Positions 20,366-28,324 of a DNA stretch of 64,000 nucleotides are shown one piece after another. The DNA lies in the NCBI RefSeq assembly GCF_009904055.1, contig NZ_WYDP01000010.1, positions 62,001-126,000 of the forward strand. The letters are read 5' to 3'. The position numbers and the translations under genes are program-made. The stretch is from Rubellimicrobium sp. CFH 75288 (GTDB taxonomy: Bacteria; Pseudomonadota; Alphaproteobacteria; Rhodobacterales; Rhodobacteraceae). The notes under the pieces were generated by a model. That model did not search any database. It saw nothing but the letters and a program-made list of their open reading frames with translations, and was not told where the DNA came from. How positions within the stretch are numbered: position 1 is the first letter of the stretch; each line of letters opens with the position of its first letter.

Positions 20366-22252
20366 ATGCTGGCCTCGTCCCTCCGATATAGCCTGCGCGC
20401 CGCCGCGATCCTCGCCGCGATGGGTGCCGTGGCGGCGGCCGGGGCGGCCCCGTCGCTCGGCCTCGCCCTGGTGCTGATCCCCGCGGCCGGCTGGCCGGTC
20501 TGGCTGGCGCTCGCCCAGCGCGCGGCGATCCGGCGCATCCTCGCACGGGCCATGCTCGCGCGCGCCGTCTGGTGGGCCCCGCTTCTGGGCGGCGCGCTCG
20601 GGGCGCAGATCGCCGCCGTGCCGGTCGCCTGTCTGGCGGCCATCGCGGCCGGCTGGTGGATCGTCGCCGCGGGCCCCGCGGCTCTGGCAGGGTTCGCCGG
20701 CCTTGCGGCAGGCGTGTTCGCGGCCGCCCGCTGGACGGCCGGGCGGGCCGGTGCGATCCGCCCCTTCGCCCGGCTCGGCGTGGTGCTGCGATGGGCACCG
20801 ACGCTGGCCGCCCTCGCCGCCACCGCCCTCTGGGTCGCCCTGACGGGGCTGGCGGCGCCAGCGGAGGGCAGCCTTGCGGCCCTGGTCGCGGCCGAGCCGC
20901 GCTACAGGGGCGGCTCGGCGCTCCTGGCCTGGGGGATGGACCTCGTCGGACTCCTCAACGGCACGCGGGCCTGGCTCCAGGCCGAGGCAGAGGGACGGGG
21001 CGCGGGACCGCTTGTCGCGCTCTGGCGGCTCGCGGGCGCGTTCGGGCAGTTCTGGCTGCTGGCGCTCATCTTCGCAGGCTGCCTGCCCGGCAGGGGAGAG
21101 ACGCGGCGCATCCTGCGGCCTTCGGACGCCGACGCGCCGCCGCCGCCCGGTCCGGGGCGCGTCGCCCTGTCGGCCCTTCTCCTGACGATCCTCGCCCTCG
21201 TCCTCGTGGGCGCCCTCGCCCGGGCCGAGGCCTGGGCCCTGGCGCGCCAGCGCCCCGCCGTCGAGGCCCAGATCGCGGGCCTCGCCCCTCTCGTCCTCGG
21301 GGGGTCGGCCCCGACCCTGCCCGACCGCGAGGGCCGGCCACGGATGATCGCGCCCGCCCTGCCCGACCCCAGCGCGCTCCGGGCGGCGATCGAGGCCGAG
21401 CGGGTCGGCGCGCTGACCTGCGCCCCCGGCACCATCGCGGCGCTCGAGCGGATCGACCGCGACTGGGCGGAGGCGCTTGCGCAGCGCCGCGCCGCCGCCC
21501 GGGCGGCCACGATGGAGAGCTTCGACAGCCTGCGCGCGCGCGTGCCCGTCTTTCTGGACCGCTATTACAGCCTGTCGGCCGAATATCTGCGCACGCTCAA
21601 CCTCCTGGCGGGGCGGGCCGAGGATTTCCTGGCCGGCGAGATCGACGCGGCGCTTGGCACCGCCTCCGCCACTGCGCCGCTCGCGGCCGCGCTCGAGGCG
21701 CTCGCGCAGGACCCGCCGTCGGACCTGATCGCCGCGCGCGACCGCCTGCTCGCGGGCTGCTCGGACCTGCCCTCCGATCTCGCGCGGCCGGTCGTCACCG
21801 CCGCGGCTCCGGCCGCCCTGCTGACGCTGCCGGCCGATCTGGCCCGCACGACGCTGCAGGACCGCCTCGCGGCCGCCGGCGCGGCGGGGGTGGCGGGCGG
21901 GGTGGCCGGGGCCGTGGTCGGGTCGCTTCTCGCCAAGATCCTTGCCAAGGAGGCGGTGGGTCTGGCCGCCGAGGCCCTGGCCAAGCTGGCGGCGGGCAAG
22001 CTCGCAGGCAGCTTCGGGGGCGCCGCGGCCGGCGCCGGGGCGGGCGCCCTCGCGGGCAGCGTCGTGCCGCTCGTGGGAACCGCAGCCGGAGCGGTCGTCG
22101 GCGGCCTCGTTGGCGGCCTCGCGATCGGTGTGGCGACGGACTGGATGCTCCTGCGGCTGGAGGAGGCCGTCTCGCGCGAGGCGCTGGGGACGGCGATCCT
22201 GTCGGCCCTCGACGAGTCGGAAGCCGAGATCCTGCGCGCCATTGGCGGGTAA
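20366..22252 (+). CDS. Large membrane protein with C-terminal glycine zippers, function unknown
   Basis: 628 residues, not recognised. The N-terminal third (about 1-170) is a series of Ala/Gly/Leu-rich membrane segments; two further hydrophobic segments lie at about 235-255 and 285-310. A polar helical region (about 315-510) has an acidic/basic mix, a DRYYSLSAEYLRTLNLLAGR segment and two cysteines. Residues about 515-605 are dominated by GxxxG/AxxxG spacing, a glycine-zipper pattern like that of membrane-inserting proteins, ending in a soluble helix (LDESEAEILRAIGG). It stands alone, divergent from arfB. Amino-acid usage and GC match the neighbours, so no sign of recent transfer. Confidence 0.72.
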   Translation: MLASSLRYSLRAAAILAAMGAVAAAGAAPSLGLALVLIPAAGWPVWLALAQRAAIRRILARAMLARAVWWAPLLGGALGAQIAAVPVACLAAIAAGWWIVAAGPAALAGFAGLAAGVFAAARWTAGRAGAIRPFARLGVVLRWAPTLAALAATALWVALTGLAAPAEGSLAALVAAEPRYRGGSALLAWGMDLVGLLNGTRAWLQAEAEGRGAGPLVALWRLAGAFGQFWLLALIFAGCLPGRGETRRILRPSDADAPPPPGPGRVALSALLLTILALVLVGALARAEAWALARQRPAVEAQIAGLAPLVLGGSAPTLPDREGRPRMIAPALPDPSALRAAIEAERVGALTCAPGTIAALERIDRDWAEALAQRRAAARAATMESFDSLRARVPVFLDRYYSLSAEYLRTLNLLAGRAEDFLAGEIDAALGTASATAPLAAALEALAQDPPSDLIAARDRLLAGCSDLPSDLARPVVTAAAPAALLTLPADLARTTLQDRLAAAGAAGVAGGVAGAVVGSLLAKILAKEAVGLAAEALAKLAAGKLAGSFGGAAAGAGAGALAGSVVPLVGTAAGAVVGGLVGGLAIGVATDWMLLRLEEAVSREALGTAILSALDESEAEILRAIGG

Positions 22253-22261
22253 GGGCGCAGC

Positions 22262-22290
22262 AAAAGGGCCGCCCCCGGTGAGGACGGCCC
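22262..22290 (-). terminator. Intrinsic terminator of the micro-ORF transcript
   Basis: Reading the minus strand, a 9-bp GC stem with one G-U pair and an 11-base or shorter loop (22290 to 22266) is followed by TTTT (22265-22262). It ends the minus-strand transcript carrying the micro-ORF, and lies after the stop codon of the plus-strand membrane protein gene. Confidence 0.7.
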
Positions 22291-22362
22291 CCGAAAGTTC
22301 AGGAGGTGGGGCCGGTTAGACCCGAAGGGTCCACCCGGACGGTCCCCGGGCCGAGGGCTGCC

Positions 22363-22419
22363 TCAGCCGCGGACCCTCCGTGCTGTCCCGACACCTCGCT
22401 CCAGGATCTTTCTCGACAC
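22363..22419 (-). CDS. 18-residue micro-ORF with perfect extended Shine-Dalgarno
   Basis: GTG start, 18 codons, TGA stop; the peptide is (M)SRKILERGVGTARRVRG, strongly basic (six Arg/Lys). The start is chosen by an exceptional ribosome binding site: AGGAGG is 7 bases before the GTG and complementarity to the 16S 3' end runs for 18 bases. It lies downstream of the queuosine-precursor transporter, followed by about 70 bp with small stem-loops (one GACCC-TTC-GGGTC at 22320-22332) and an intrinsic terminator. No family recognised. It could be a leader peptide, a real small protein, or the ribosome-binding part of a regulatory RNA. Confidence 0.55.
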   Translation of the reverse strand: MSRKILERGVGTARRVRG

Positions 22420-22436
22420 TGGATCACCTCCTTTCT
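22420..22436 (-). promoter_or_regulatory. Exceptionally long Shine-Dalgarno sequence
   Basis: On the minus strand the bases AGAAAGGAGGTGATCCA(G) are an uninterrupted complement of the conserved 16S rRNA 3' terminus, including the whole anti-SD; the last matched base is the G of the GTG start. Ordinary ribosome binding sites in this window match 4-6 bases. A hairpin (22444-22470, stems GCACC/GGTGC and CCCC/GGGG) lies immediately upstream. Confidence 0.75.
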
Positions 22437-22455
22437 GTGGGTTGCACCTGACCCC

Positions 22456-22484
22456 AAAGATGGGGGGTGCAGAGAGGTTGTCAA
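22456..22484 (-). promoter_or_regulatory. Possible promoter of the micro-ORF transcript
   Basis: An exact TTGACA on the minus strand (22484-22479), with a poor -10 (ATCTTT at 17 bases, or CATCTT at 16). The -35 is convincing, the -10 is not; it begins 25 bp after the transporter stop codon, so read-through from that gene is the alternative source of transcript. Confidence 0.4.
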
Positions 22485-22508
22485 AGAAAATCTTGTGTGA
22501 GGGTCGCG

Positions 22509-23138
22509 TCAGGTGCCCGCCTGCGTCCAGCGCCGCAAAGCCAGGCGATAGGGCCCCAGGGCGACCAGCGCCAGGGCGACCTTGACCCCGAAATCCGCGA
22601 GCGCGAGCGAGACCCAGAGGGGGGCTGGCGGCCCCAGCGCCAGAAGCGGTGCGGGCTCGGACGCCCAGGCCACGACCGCGTTCGCGCCCGGCGGGAACAG
22701 GCCCCCCGCCGCGGCCGAAAAGGCGATGGCGAAGAACAGCGCCGTGTCGAGCGCCGAGGCCGCCAGCGACGAGACGAGCGGCGCGCGCCACCAGACCCCT
22801 CCGCGCAAGGCCGCAAACAGCGCCACGTCCAGCCCCTGCGCGAGCAGGAACGCCGTCCCCGAGGCCACCGCGATCCGCAAGGGCACGAGGGGCGCGTCCC
22901 CCACCATCACCTGCGATCCCGCGAGCGAGAAGGCCACCCCCGCCGCGAAGCCGCCCAGCACCACCCGGCGCGCCGCCCGCGGCCCGTGCAGACGGTTGGC
23001 GAGATCGGTGGCCAGAAAGGCGAAGGGATAGGTGAAGGCCCCCCAGGTCAGAAGGCCGCCCGGCAGCACGAACTGCACGAGCACGTTGGAGGCCAGGACG
23101 ATCCCGGCCATGGCGGCGACAAGGGCGGAGACGGGCAT
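22509..23138 (-). CDS. yhhQ: VUT-family queuosine precursor transporter (YhhQ-like)
   Basis: 209 residues with about six hydrophobic segments. Family-like features are the WGAFTYPFAFLATDLANRLHGPRAARRVV segment (about residues 32-60) and FGVKVALALVALGPYRL near the C-terminus. YhhQ proteins import preQ0/preQ1 for tRNA queuosine modification. No good Shine-Dalgarno precedes the ATG, and the leader is a nested hairpin, suggesting that translation is controlled by RNA structure. The micro-ORF follows on the same strand. Confidence 0.85.
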   Translation of the reverse strand: MPVSALVAAMAGIVLASNVLVQFVLPGGLLTWGAFTYPFAFLATDLANRLHGPRAARRVVLGGFAAGVAFSLAGSQVMVGDAPLVPLRIAVASGTAFLLAQGLDVALFAALRGGVWWRAPLVSSLAASALDTALFFAIAFSAAAGGLFPPGANAVVAWASEPAPLLALGPPAPLWVSLALADFGVKVALALVALGPYRLALRRWTQAGT

Positions 23139-23139
23139 G

Positions 23140-23200
23140 AAACGGGTCCGTTTTGACAAGGGGCGGCACTTGGCCCCCGGAAGGCGGGGGCGCCGCTCCC
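23140..23200 (-). promoter_or_regulatory. Structured leader before the queuosine-precursor transporter
   Basis: On the minus strand an outer stem GGG-a-GCGGC / GCCGC-CCC (23200-23192 with 23167-23160) encloses an inner perfect 7-bp stem GCCCCCG / CGGGGGC with a 5-base loop (23191-23173). It is followed by a second dyad AAACGG / CCGTTT (23153-23140) that ends one base before the ATG. It fits a riboswitch-like translational control element, but no known preQ1 riboswitch consensus is recognised; it could also be the terminator of the upstream mepA-esterase transcript. Confidence 0.45.
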
Positions 23201-23221
23201 TAGGGCCGCGCCGCGCGCGCG

Positions 23222-24130
23222 TCAATCGGGCAGGCGGTAGTCCACGAACTCCGTGCGCTGGAAGAAGCGCTGGTTGTCGTCCGAGATCATCGTCGCGCGC
23301 AGGCCCCCGCCCCAGCGGCCCTCGCGATCCTCCCAGACGGCGATCCCCTCGAGGTTGTCGTGGGTGCCCGTGTCCGTGGTCAGCAGCACCTCCTCGGCCG
23401 ACCCGTCGAGGTGCACGCGGCGGATGCGCGAGGCGAATCCCCAGCCCGCGAAGCGCCGCTCGAGCAGCACGAGCCGCCCGTCCGGCCCGATATCGGCGCC
23501 CACCATGGCAAAGCCGTCGCGCACCGGCAGGCGGAAGATCTCGGCCCATTCGGTCCCGTCCCAGCGCCAGACGGGAAAGGCCCGCTCGCGCGAGAAGGGC
23601 CGCTCGGGCAGGGTATAGAGGCGCCCCTCGTCGTCGATCGCCAGCGCCTCGAGCGAGGCGTTCGAGCCCAGCCGCTCCCAGTCGGGATGGCGCGGCAGAA
23701 GCTCGGGCGGCTCGCCGGGGTGGCGGCCCTCGCGGCGGACGCGCGCATTGCCCTCGAAGCTGATCCAAGTCGTGCCGTCGGGGGCGACCGCGATCCCCTC
23801 GCTGTCCGCGCGCAGGCCGCGCAGGGGTTCGCCATGGATGTCGAGCAGCGGCTCGGGCCCGCCCGCCTCCACCGCCGCCACCGCGCCCAGCGCGTCGCGC
23901 TCCAGCCGCCCGCGCACCAGAAAGGCCCGGTCGCTCAGCGCGGTGAAGCTCAGCCCGTCCGCCGACAGGTCGAGCGCCGAGAAGCCGCCGAAGCCGCGCC
24001 AGGTCTCCGTCCAGGTGTAGCGGCCCAGGAACTCGGCCCCGCCGGTCGAGCCCTGCGCGCGGAACGGCCCGCCGAGCGCGAGCGCGCCCGCTCCGGCCCC
24101 GAGGGCCGCCAGAAGGGTCCGCCGCCGCAA
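23222..24130 (-). CDS. Exported esterase-like protein of the phytase-like family
   Basis: 302 residues. An N-terminal twin-arginine-like export signal ([21 protein letters not shown]) is followed by a predicted six-bladed propeller of the 'esterase-like activity of phytase' type: [62 protein letters not shown] and [16 protein letters not shown] are blade-like repeats carrying acidic residues that would bind calcium. A periplasmic hydrolase is inferred; the substrate is not known. It begins 4 bp after the mepA stop and is probably co-transcribed. Confidence 0.8.
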   Translation of the reverse strand: MRRRTLLAALGAGAGALALGGPFRAQGSTGGAEFLGRYTWTETWRGFGGFSALDLSADGLSFTALSDRAFLVRGRLERDALGAVAAVEAGGPEPLLDIHGEPLRGLRADSEGIAVAPDGTTWISFEGNARVRREGRHPGEPPELLPRHPDWERLGSNASLEALAIDDEGRLYTLPERPFSRERAFPVWRWDGTEWAEIFRLPVRDGFAMVGADIGPDGRLVLLERRFAGWGFASRIRRVHLDGSAEEVLLTTDTGTHDNLEGIAVWEDREGRWGGGLRATMISDDNQRFFQRTEFVDYRLPD

Positions 24131-24134
24131 GGGC

Positions 24135-25070
24135 TCAGTCCGCCTCGAGCACCGCGCGGCACAGGCCGGGCAGCTCCGCCATGGTCAGGTCGCGCCGGGG
24201 CGAGGGGGCGGGCGCGTTCGGGTCTGGCGGCGGGGGGTTGAGGATGTTCTGCTGCCATTGCCGTGCCTCGGCGCAGCCGTCCCCGGCCGGGATCGGGTCC
24301 TGCGCGGTGCAGTCCCGCGCGCCGGCCGGACAGCGCAGACGGACGTGGAAATGGGTGTTGTGCCCCCAATAGGGCCGCACCTTGGCCAGCCAGGACCGGT
24401 CGCCCGTGGCGCTGTCGCACATCGCCACCTTGGCTCCGGCGAAGATGAAGATGCGGTCCACACGCGGATCGGACGCGGCCGCGCGGATCAGCGCCTCGTG
24501 CGCCGGCGTCCAGCTTGCATTGACATAGGCCCCCTCGGCGCGCTGCATGTCGGTCGAGGAGAGGCTTTCGCGCTCGGCCACCGTCAGGTCGAGCCGATCC
24601 GCCCGCCTGAGCCAGATGTCCACGTCGAGCCCCGTCTGGTGGCTCGCATGGCCCGAGGTCATCGGCCCGCCGCGCGGCTGGGCGATGTCGCCCACATAGA
24701 GGCCCTGCCAGCCGGGCAGCGTGGCGGCAAAGCGGCTCAGGTCCTGGACAAAGGCGATGGTCTCGGGCTGGCCCCAGTTGCGGTTGCGGCTCAGGCGCAT
24801 CGCCTGCCAGGTGGGGCCCGTCTCGGGCAGCTGCACGCCGCCGGCCATGCAGCCGCGCGAATAGAAGCCGATCGGCGCGTGCGGCAGCGAGGAGGCGCGT
24901 GCATGGGCCCCGAACAGCTCCTTGGCCACGCGCCGGTCGGAGGGATCGCCCGCCGCGACGGGCTGCGCCGCCTGCGCCATCACCGCCCCGCGCGAGGTCA
25001 CCGCCGCGGGCGAGGCCGCGCAGGCCGCGAGAGCAAGCGTCAGGAGAAGGGCGAGGCGGCGGCGGGGCAT
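24135..25070 (-). CDS. mepA: Penicillin-insensitive murein endopeptidase MepA
   Basis: 311 residues. A lipoprotein-type signal (LALAAC, Cys17) or signal peptide precedes the M74 peptidase domain. The zinc-binding motifs [15 protein letters not shown] (about residues 138-152) and NTHFHVR (about 234-240) are intact, as is [21 protein letters not shown]. It cleaves D-Ala-meso-DAP cross-links in peptidoglycan. It overlaps the UMF1 permease gene by 31 bp and is followed by the esterase gene, a likely three-gene minus-strand unit. Confidence 0.92.
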   Translation of the reverse strand: MPRRRLALLLTLALAACAASPAAVTSRGAVMAQAAQPVAAGDPSDRRVAKELFGAHARASSLPHAPIGFYSRGCMAGGVQLPETGPTWQAMRLSRNRNWGQPETIAFVQDLSRFAATLPGWQGLYVGDIAQPRGGPMTSGHASHQTGLDVDIWLRRADRLDLTVAERESLSSTDMQRAEGAYVNASWTPAHEALIRAAASDPRVDRIFIFAGAKVAMCDSATGDRSWLAKVRPYWGHNTHFHVRLRCPAGARDCTAQDPIPAGDGCAEARQWQQNILNPPPPDPNAPAPSPRRDLTMAELPGLCRAVLEAD

Positions 25071-26467
25071 GGGGCGCGGTCTCCGTCTGGCTTCACGAAG
25101 CGTAGCAGCCACAGACCGCCGAGGAAAAGGACGATCACCGGCACGAGGCCGGATTGTGCCGATCCCGTGACCGCCGTGGCCCCCGCGACCAGCAGCGGCG
25201 CCAGGAACGCGGTCGCCCGCCCGGTCAGAGCGAACAGCCCGAAGGCGCGGCCCGCCTCGGCCTCGCGGCTGTGGCGGACCATCATCGTGCGCGAGGCGGC
25301 ATAGAGCGCGCCGCCCGCCCCCCCGATCAGCGCGCCGCAGACGAAGAACACCGCATCCGGCAGCCGGGAGCCGGGCGGAAGCGGCAGGCCGAAGGCGGCC
25401 TCGCGCCCCATCCCCACAAGGACCAGGCAGACCAGGATCAGCGCCCAGCAGGCCGCGGTCAGCACCGGCTTGGGCCCCCAGCGGCGGTCCGCCAGCCCGC
25501 CCGCCCAGGTGATCGCCGCCGCCGCCACGGCCGCGACCAGGCCGAAGATGCCGATCAGGATCACGTCCCAGCCCAGCACCACCGTCGCATAGACCCCCCC
25601 GAAGCTGTAGAGCGCGCCCAGCCCGTCGCGGTAGAGCATGGAGCCCAGCAGGAACCAGCGCAGCGACCGTCTCTCCCAGGCGTCGCGGACGGTCCGGCCC
25701 AGGTCGCGCAGCACGCTCCGCGGGCGCAGGTCGCGCCTCGCCTCGGGGGGCGGGTCGCGCACCCACAGCACGAAGGGGATCAGCGCGACGACAAACCAGA
25801 TCGCGATGAACGGGCCCACCGCGCGCGTCCCCTCGCGCAGGGCGCCGTCCAGCAGGCCGAAGGCCGGCTCGAGGCCCAGAAGCGTCCGGCCCCCCTCGCC
25901 CTCGGCCAGAAAGAGCAGCACCGCCACGAGCGAGACGACGCCGCCCCAGTAGCCCAGCGCCGCCCCCGAACCCGAGACGCGCCCGATCTCCGAACGGGGG
26001 GCGAGCGAGGGGAGCTGCGCGTTGTTGACGTTGAGCGCGGATTCGCCCGCCACGAACCCCACCCAGAACAGCGCCAGCACCGGCAGGAGGTTGGTCCCGT
26101 CGGGCAGCAGGAACCACAGGCTCCAGGCGCACAGCACGTAAGGCACCGACAGCGCCAGGATCCACGGCATCCGCCGCCCCGACGCATCCGCCCAGGCGCC
26201 CAGGAACGGCGCGCTGAGCGCGATCGCCGTGCCCGCGATCCCCTGGGCGAGGCCCCACAGGCTCTGGGCGCGCGCGCCCGCCTCGGCCGGGTCCGCCCCC
26301 TCGGCCTGGAACAGCCCCGAGGCCACGGCCGCGAAATAGGGCCCGAAGACGAAGGTCAGCCCCAGGGTCGCATAGGGCTGCTGGGCCAGGTCGAAGAACA
26401 TCCAGCCCCAGATGCGCCGCCGCGCCGCCGCGCCGTCCCCGGCGATCCGGCCCGGCGCGAAGGCCAA
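25040..26467 (-). CDS. UMF1-family MFS transporter
   Basis: About 475 residues, 12 transmembrane segments. The opening RRRIWGWMFFDLAQQPYATL is the UMF1 (Atg22-like) N-terminus; the cytoplasmic MFS motif appears as GAWADASGRRMPWI and later ADRRWGPKPV. Substrate unknown, possibly amino acids or other small molecules. The start is uncertain: the conserved RRRIWGW precedes the first internal ATG (26401), so the TTG at 26467, with GAGGG 4 bases upstream, is preferred. The gene follows the GST gene by 7 bp. Confidence 0.78.
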   Translation of the reverse strand: MAFAPGRIAGDGAAARRRIWGWMFFDLAQQPYATLGLTFVFGPYFAAVASGLFQAEGADPAEAGARAQSLWGLAQGIAGTAIALSAPFLGAWADASGRRMPWILALSVPYVLCAWSLWFLLPDGTNLLPVLALFWVGFVAGESALNVNNAQLPSLAPRSEIGRVSGSGAALGYWGGVVSLVAVLLFLAEGEGGRTLLGLEPAFGLLDGALREGTRAVGPFIAIWFVVALIPFVLWVRDPPPEARRDLRPRSVLRDLGRTVRDAWERRSLRWFLLGSMLYRDGLGALYSFGGVYATVVLGWDVILIGIFGLVAAVAAAAITWAGGLADRRWGPKPVLTAACWALILVCLVLVGMGREAAFGLPLPPGSRLPDAVFFVCGALIGGAGGALYAASRTMMVRHSREAEAGRAFGLFALTGRATAFLAPLLVAGATAVTGSAQSGLVPVIVLFLGGLWLLRFVKPDGDRAPCPAAASPFS

Positions 26468-26474
26468 GACGCCC

Positions 26475-27080
26475 TCAGCCCTGCGGCCGGGTGGCCGACA
26501 GGCTGGGCCGCGCGGACAGGCGCGCCTCCCAAGCGGCAAGCGCGGGGCGCCCCTCGCGCCAGCCCCGCTCGCCGTGGCGGAAGTCGAGATAGCCCAGCGC
26601 CACCGCCAGGGCGACCTGCCCCATGTCGAGAGGCCCGGCGAGGTGGCTCGTCCAGCGCGACTCGATCGCGTCGAGCGTGCGCGCCACCTTGGCCCATTGC
26701 GCCTCGATCCAGGCGGCAAAGCGCGCCTCCGCCGGACGCAGTCGGACCTCGTAGCTCATCAGGAGCGCCGAATCGATGACCCCCTCGGCCAGCGCCTCGA
26801 GCGCCAGCACCTCCCACAGCCGCCGCTCGGGGTAGAGGCCCGCGCCCCAGCGCGCATCGAGAAAGCGGCAGATCACGCGGCTGTCCACCAGGGCCGGCCC
26901 GTCGGGGCGCACCAGAACGGGGATGCGCCCCAAGGGGTTGCGCGCGGCCAGCACGGGATCGGTTTCGAGCGCGGTGGTCGTGACCGCGACCTCCTCCAGC
27001 TCGGCCTCGCGGCCGGCCTCGCGCACCAGGACGCGGACCTTGCGGGCATAGGGCGAGAGGGGCGACATCAGAAGCTGCAT
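26475..27080 (-). CDS. Glutathione S-transferase family protein
   Basis: 201 residues. Thioredoxin-like N-domain begins MQLLMSPLSPYARKVRVLVR, with Ser/Pro at the usual catalytic site, the cis-proline NPLGRIPVLV and the glutathione-binding DSRVICRFLD; the C-terminal helical domain includes GQVALAVALGYLDFR (N-capping region). Cytoplasmic conjugating or reducing enzyme, substrate unknown. Upstream of the UMF1 permease in the same orientation and divergent from the first glycosyltransferase. Confidence 0.85.
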   Translation of the reverse strand: MQLLMSPLSPYARKVRVLVREAGREAELEEVAVTTTALETDPVLAARNPLGRIPVLVRPDGPALVDSRVICRFLDARWGAGLYPERRLWEVLALEALAEGVIDSALLMSYEVRLRPAEARFAAWIEAQWAKVARTLDAIESRWTSHLAGPLDMGQVALAVALGYLDFRHGERGWREGRPALAAWEARLSARPSLSATRPQG

Positions 27081-27167
27081 GGCGCCGACCCTAGGGCGCG
27101 GCCACAGGCCCGTCCAGCCGCCTTCGGACCCCTTGCGCCCGCCGCGCGGCTGCGGAGAGTGCCTGCC

Positions 27168-28196
27168 GTGCGCGCCCTTGCGATCCCGCCGCCGCCGCCA
27201 CCCACGCTGCGCCGCCGCCTGCGGCTCGGCTGGAAGCGGCTGCGGCTGCTCGCCCGCGCGCGCCGCGCCGGGGCCGCGCTCGAGCCCGTGGCCGACCGGA
27301 CGGGCGGCATCCGCCCGGGCGCGCGCCTTGCGGTCGCCGTGCTGCGAGACGAGGCCTTGCGCCTCGGCCACTGGCTCGAGCATCACCGCCGGCTCGGGGT
27401 GGACCATTTCCTGATCGTGGACAATGCCAGCACCGACGGCACGGCCGAGCGGCTGGCCGCCGAGCCCGACATCTCGCTCTGGCGCGCCGGGGGCAGCTAT
27501 CGCGCCTCGCGCTTCGGGATGGACTGGGCCAACGCGCTGCTCGGGCGCTGGGGGCCAGGGCACTGGTGCCTCACGCTCGACGCCGACGAGCTTCTGGTCT
27601 TTCCCTTCTGGGAGGAGCGGGGCCTGTCCGGCCTCGTGGCGCGGCTCGAGGCGACGGGGCGCCCTGCCCTGCCCTGCCTGATGGTGGAACTCTATCCCGA
27701 CGCCCCGCTTGCCGGGGCCGCCTGCGGCCCGGACCCGCTGGCCGCCCTGCCGCTGTTCGATCCCGGGGGCTTTTGGACCGAGCGCCAGCGCACCCATGGC
27801 TGCGTGCTCGTGCGCGGGGGGCCGCGCGGGCGGGTCCTGTTTGCCGATCGCCCCGGCCTTGCGCCCGTGATGAGCAAGACGCCGCTCGTGCGCTGGCAGC
27901 GGGGCTGGGTCTATGTGAACTCGACGCATTTCCTGCTCCCGGCCGCTCCGAACCTGGTCTGGGAGGATGGGGGCCTGTCGGGGGCGCTGCTGCACACCAA
28001 GCTGCTGCCGGACCTGCTGCCCCGTTCGGCGGCCGAGCGGCTGCGGGCGGAGCATTTCACCGACCCCCGCGCCCACGAGCCTTATTACGACCGCATCGCC
28101 CTGGGGCCAGACTTCCGGCATCCCGGCTCGGCCCGCTTCGAGGGCTGGCGCCAGCTCGAGGCGCTGGGCCTGCTGGAGCGCGGCGGCTGGACCTGA
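27168..28196 (+). CDS. Family 2-like glycosyltransferase (paralogue 1)
   Basis: 342 residues. The catalytic domain begins near residue 50 (LAVAVLRDEALRLGHWLEHH), with HFLIVDNASTDGT (nucleotide-sugar fold) and the DADELLVFP acidic motif equivalent to DxD. An Arg-rich N-terminal segment (about 15-42) may associate with membrane. GTG start chosen for GGAGAG 8 bases upstream. It is paralogous over its whole length to the next gene, which shares the LSLW-like, GHWCLT and STHxLLP segments. It probably adds a sugar in surface glycan synthesis. Confidence 0.85.
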   Translation: MRALAIPPPPPPTLRRRLRLGWKRLRLLARARRAGAALEPVADRTGGIRPGARLAVAVLRDEALRLGHWLEHHRRLGVDHFLIVDNASTDGTAERLAAEPDISLWRAGGSYRASRFGMDWANALLGRWGPGHWCLTLDADELLVFPFWEERGLSGLVARLEATGRPALPCLMVELYPDAPLAGAACGPDPLAALPLFDPGGFWTERQRTHGCVLVRGGPRGRVLFADRPGLAPVMSKTPLVRWQRGWVYVNSTHFLLPAAPNLVWEDGGLSGALLHTKLLPDLLPRSAAERLRAEHFTDPRAHEPYYDRIALGPDFRHPGSARFEGWRQLEALGLLERGGWT

Positions 28197-28324
28197 GCGG
28201 CGGCGCGCGCGTGACGGGGCCGCAACGACCCGCGGGCTGCGCGAAAAATTGCACCCCGCCGGCAACTTTTCGTCAACCTCTCTGATATAGGCTCCCGCGA
28301 AGCAGGTGACGAGGAGGGGGTTCC

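Noticed and set aside
22419-22436. Fragment of a 16S rRNA gene 3' end
   Set aside because: The match stops after 18 bases in both directions, lacks the conserved upstream GTAACAAGGTA region, and on the opposite strand it serves as a Shine-Dalgarno with proper spacing.
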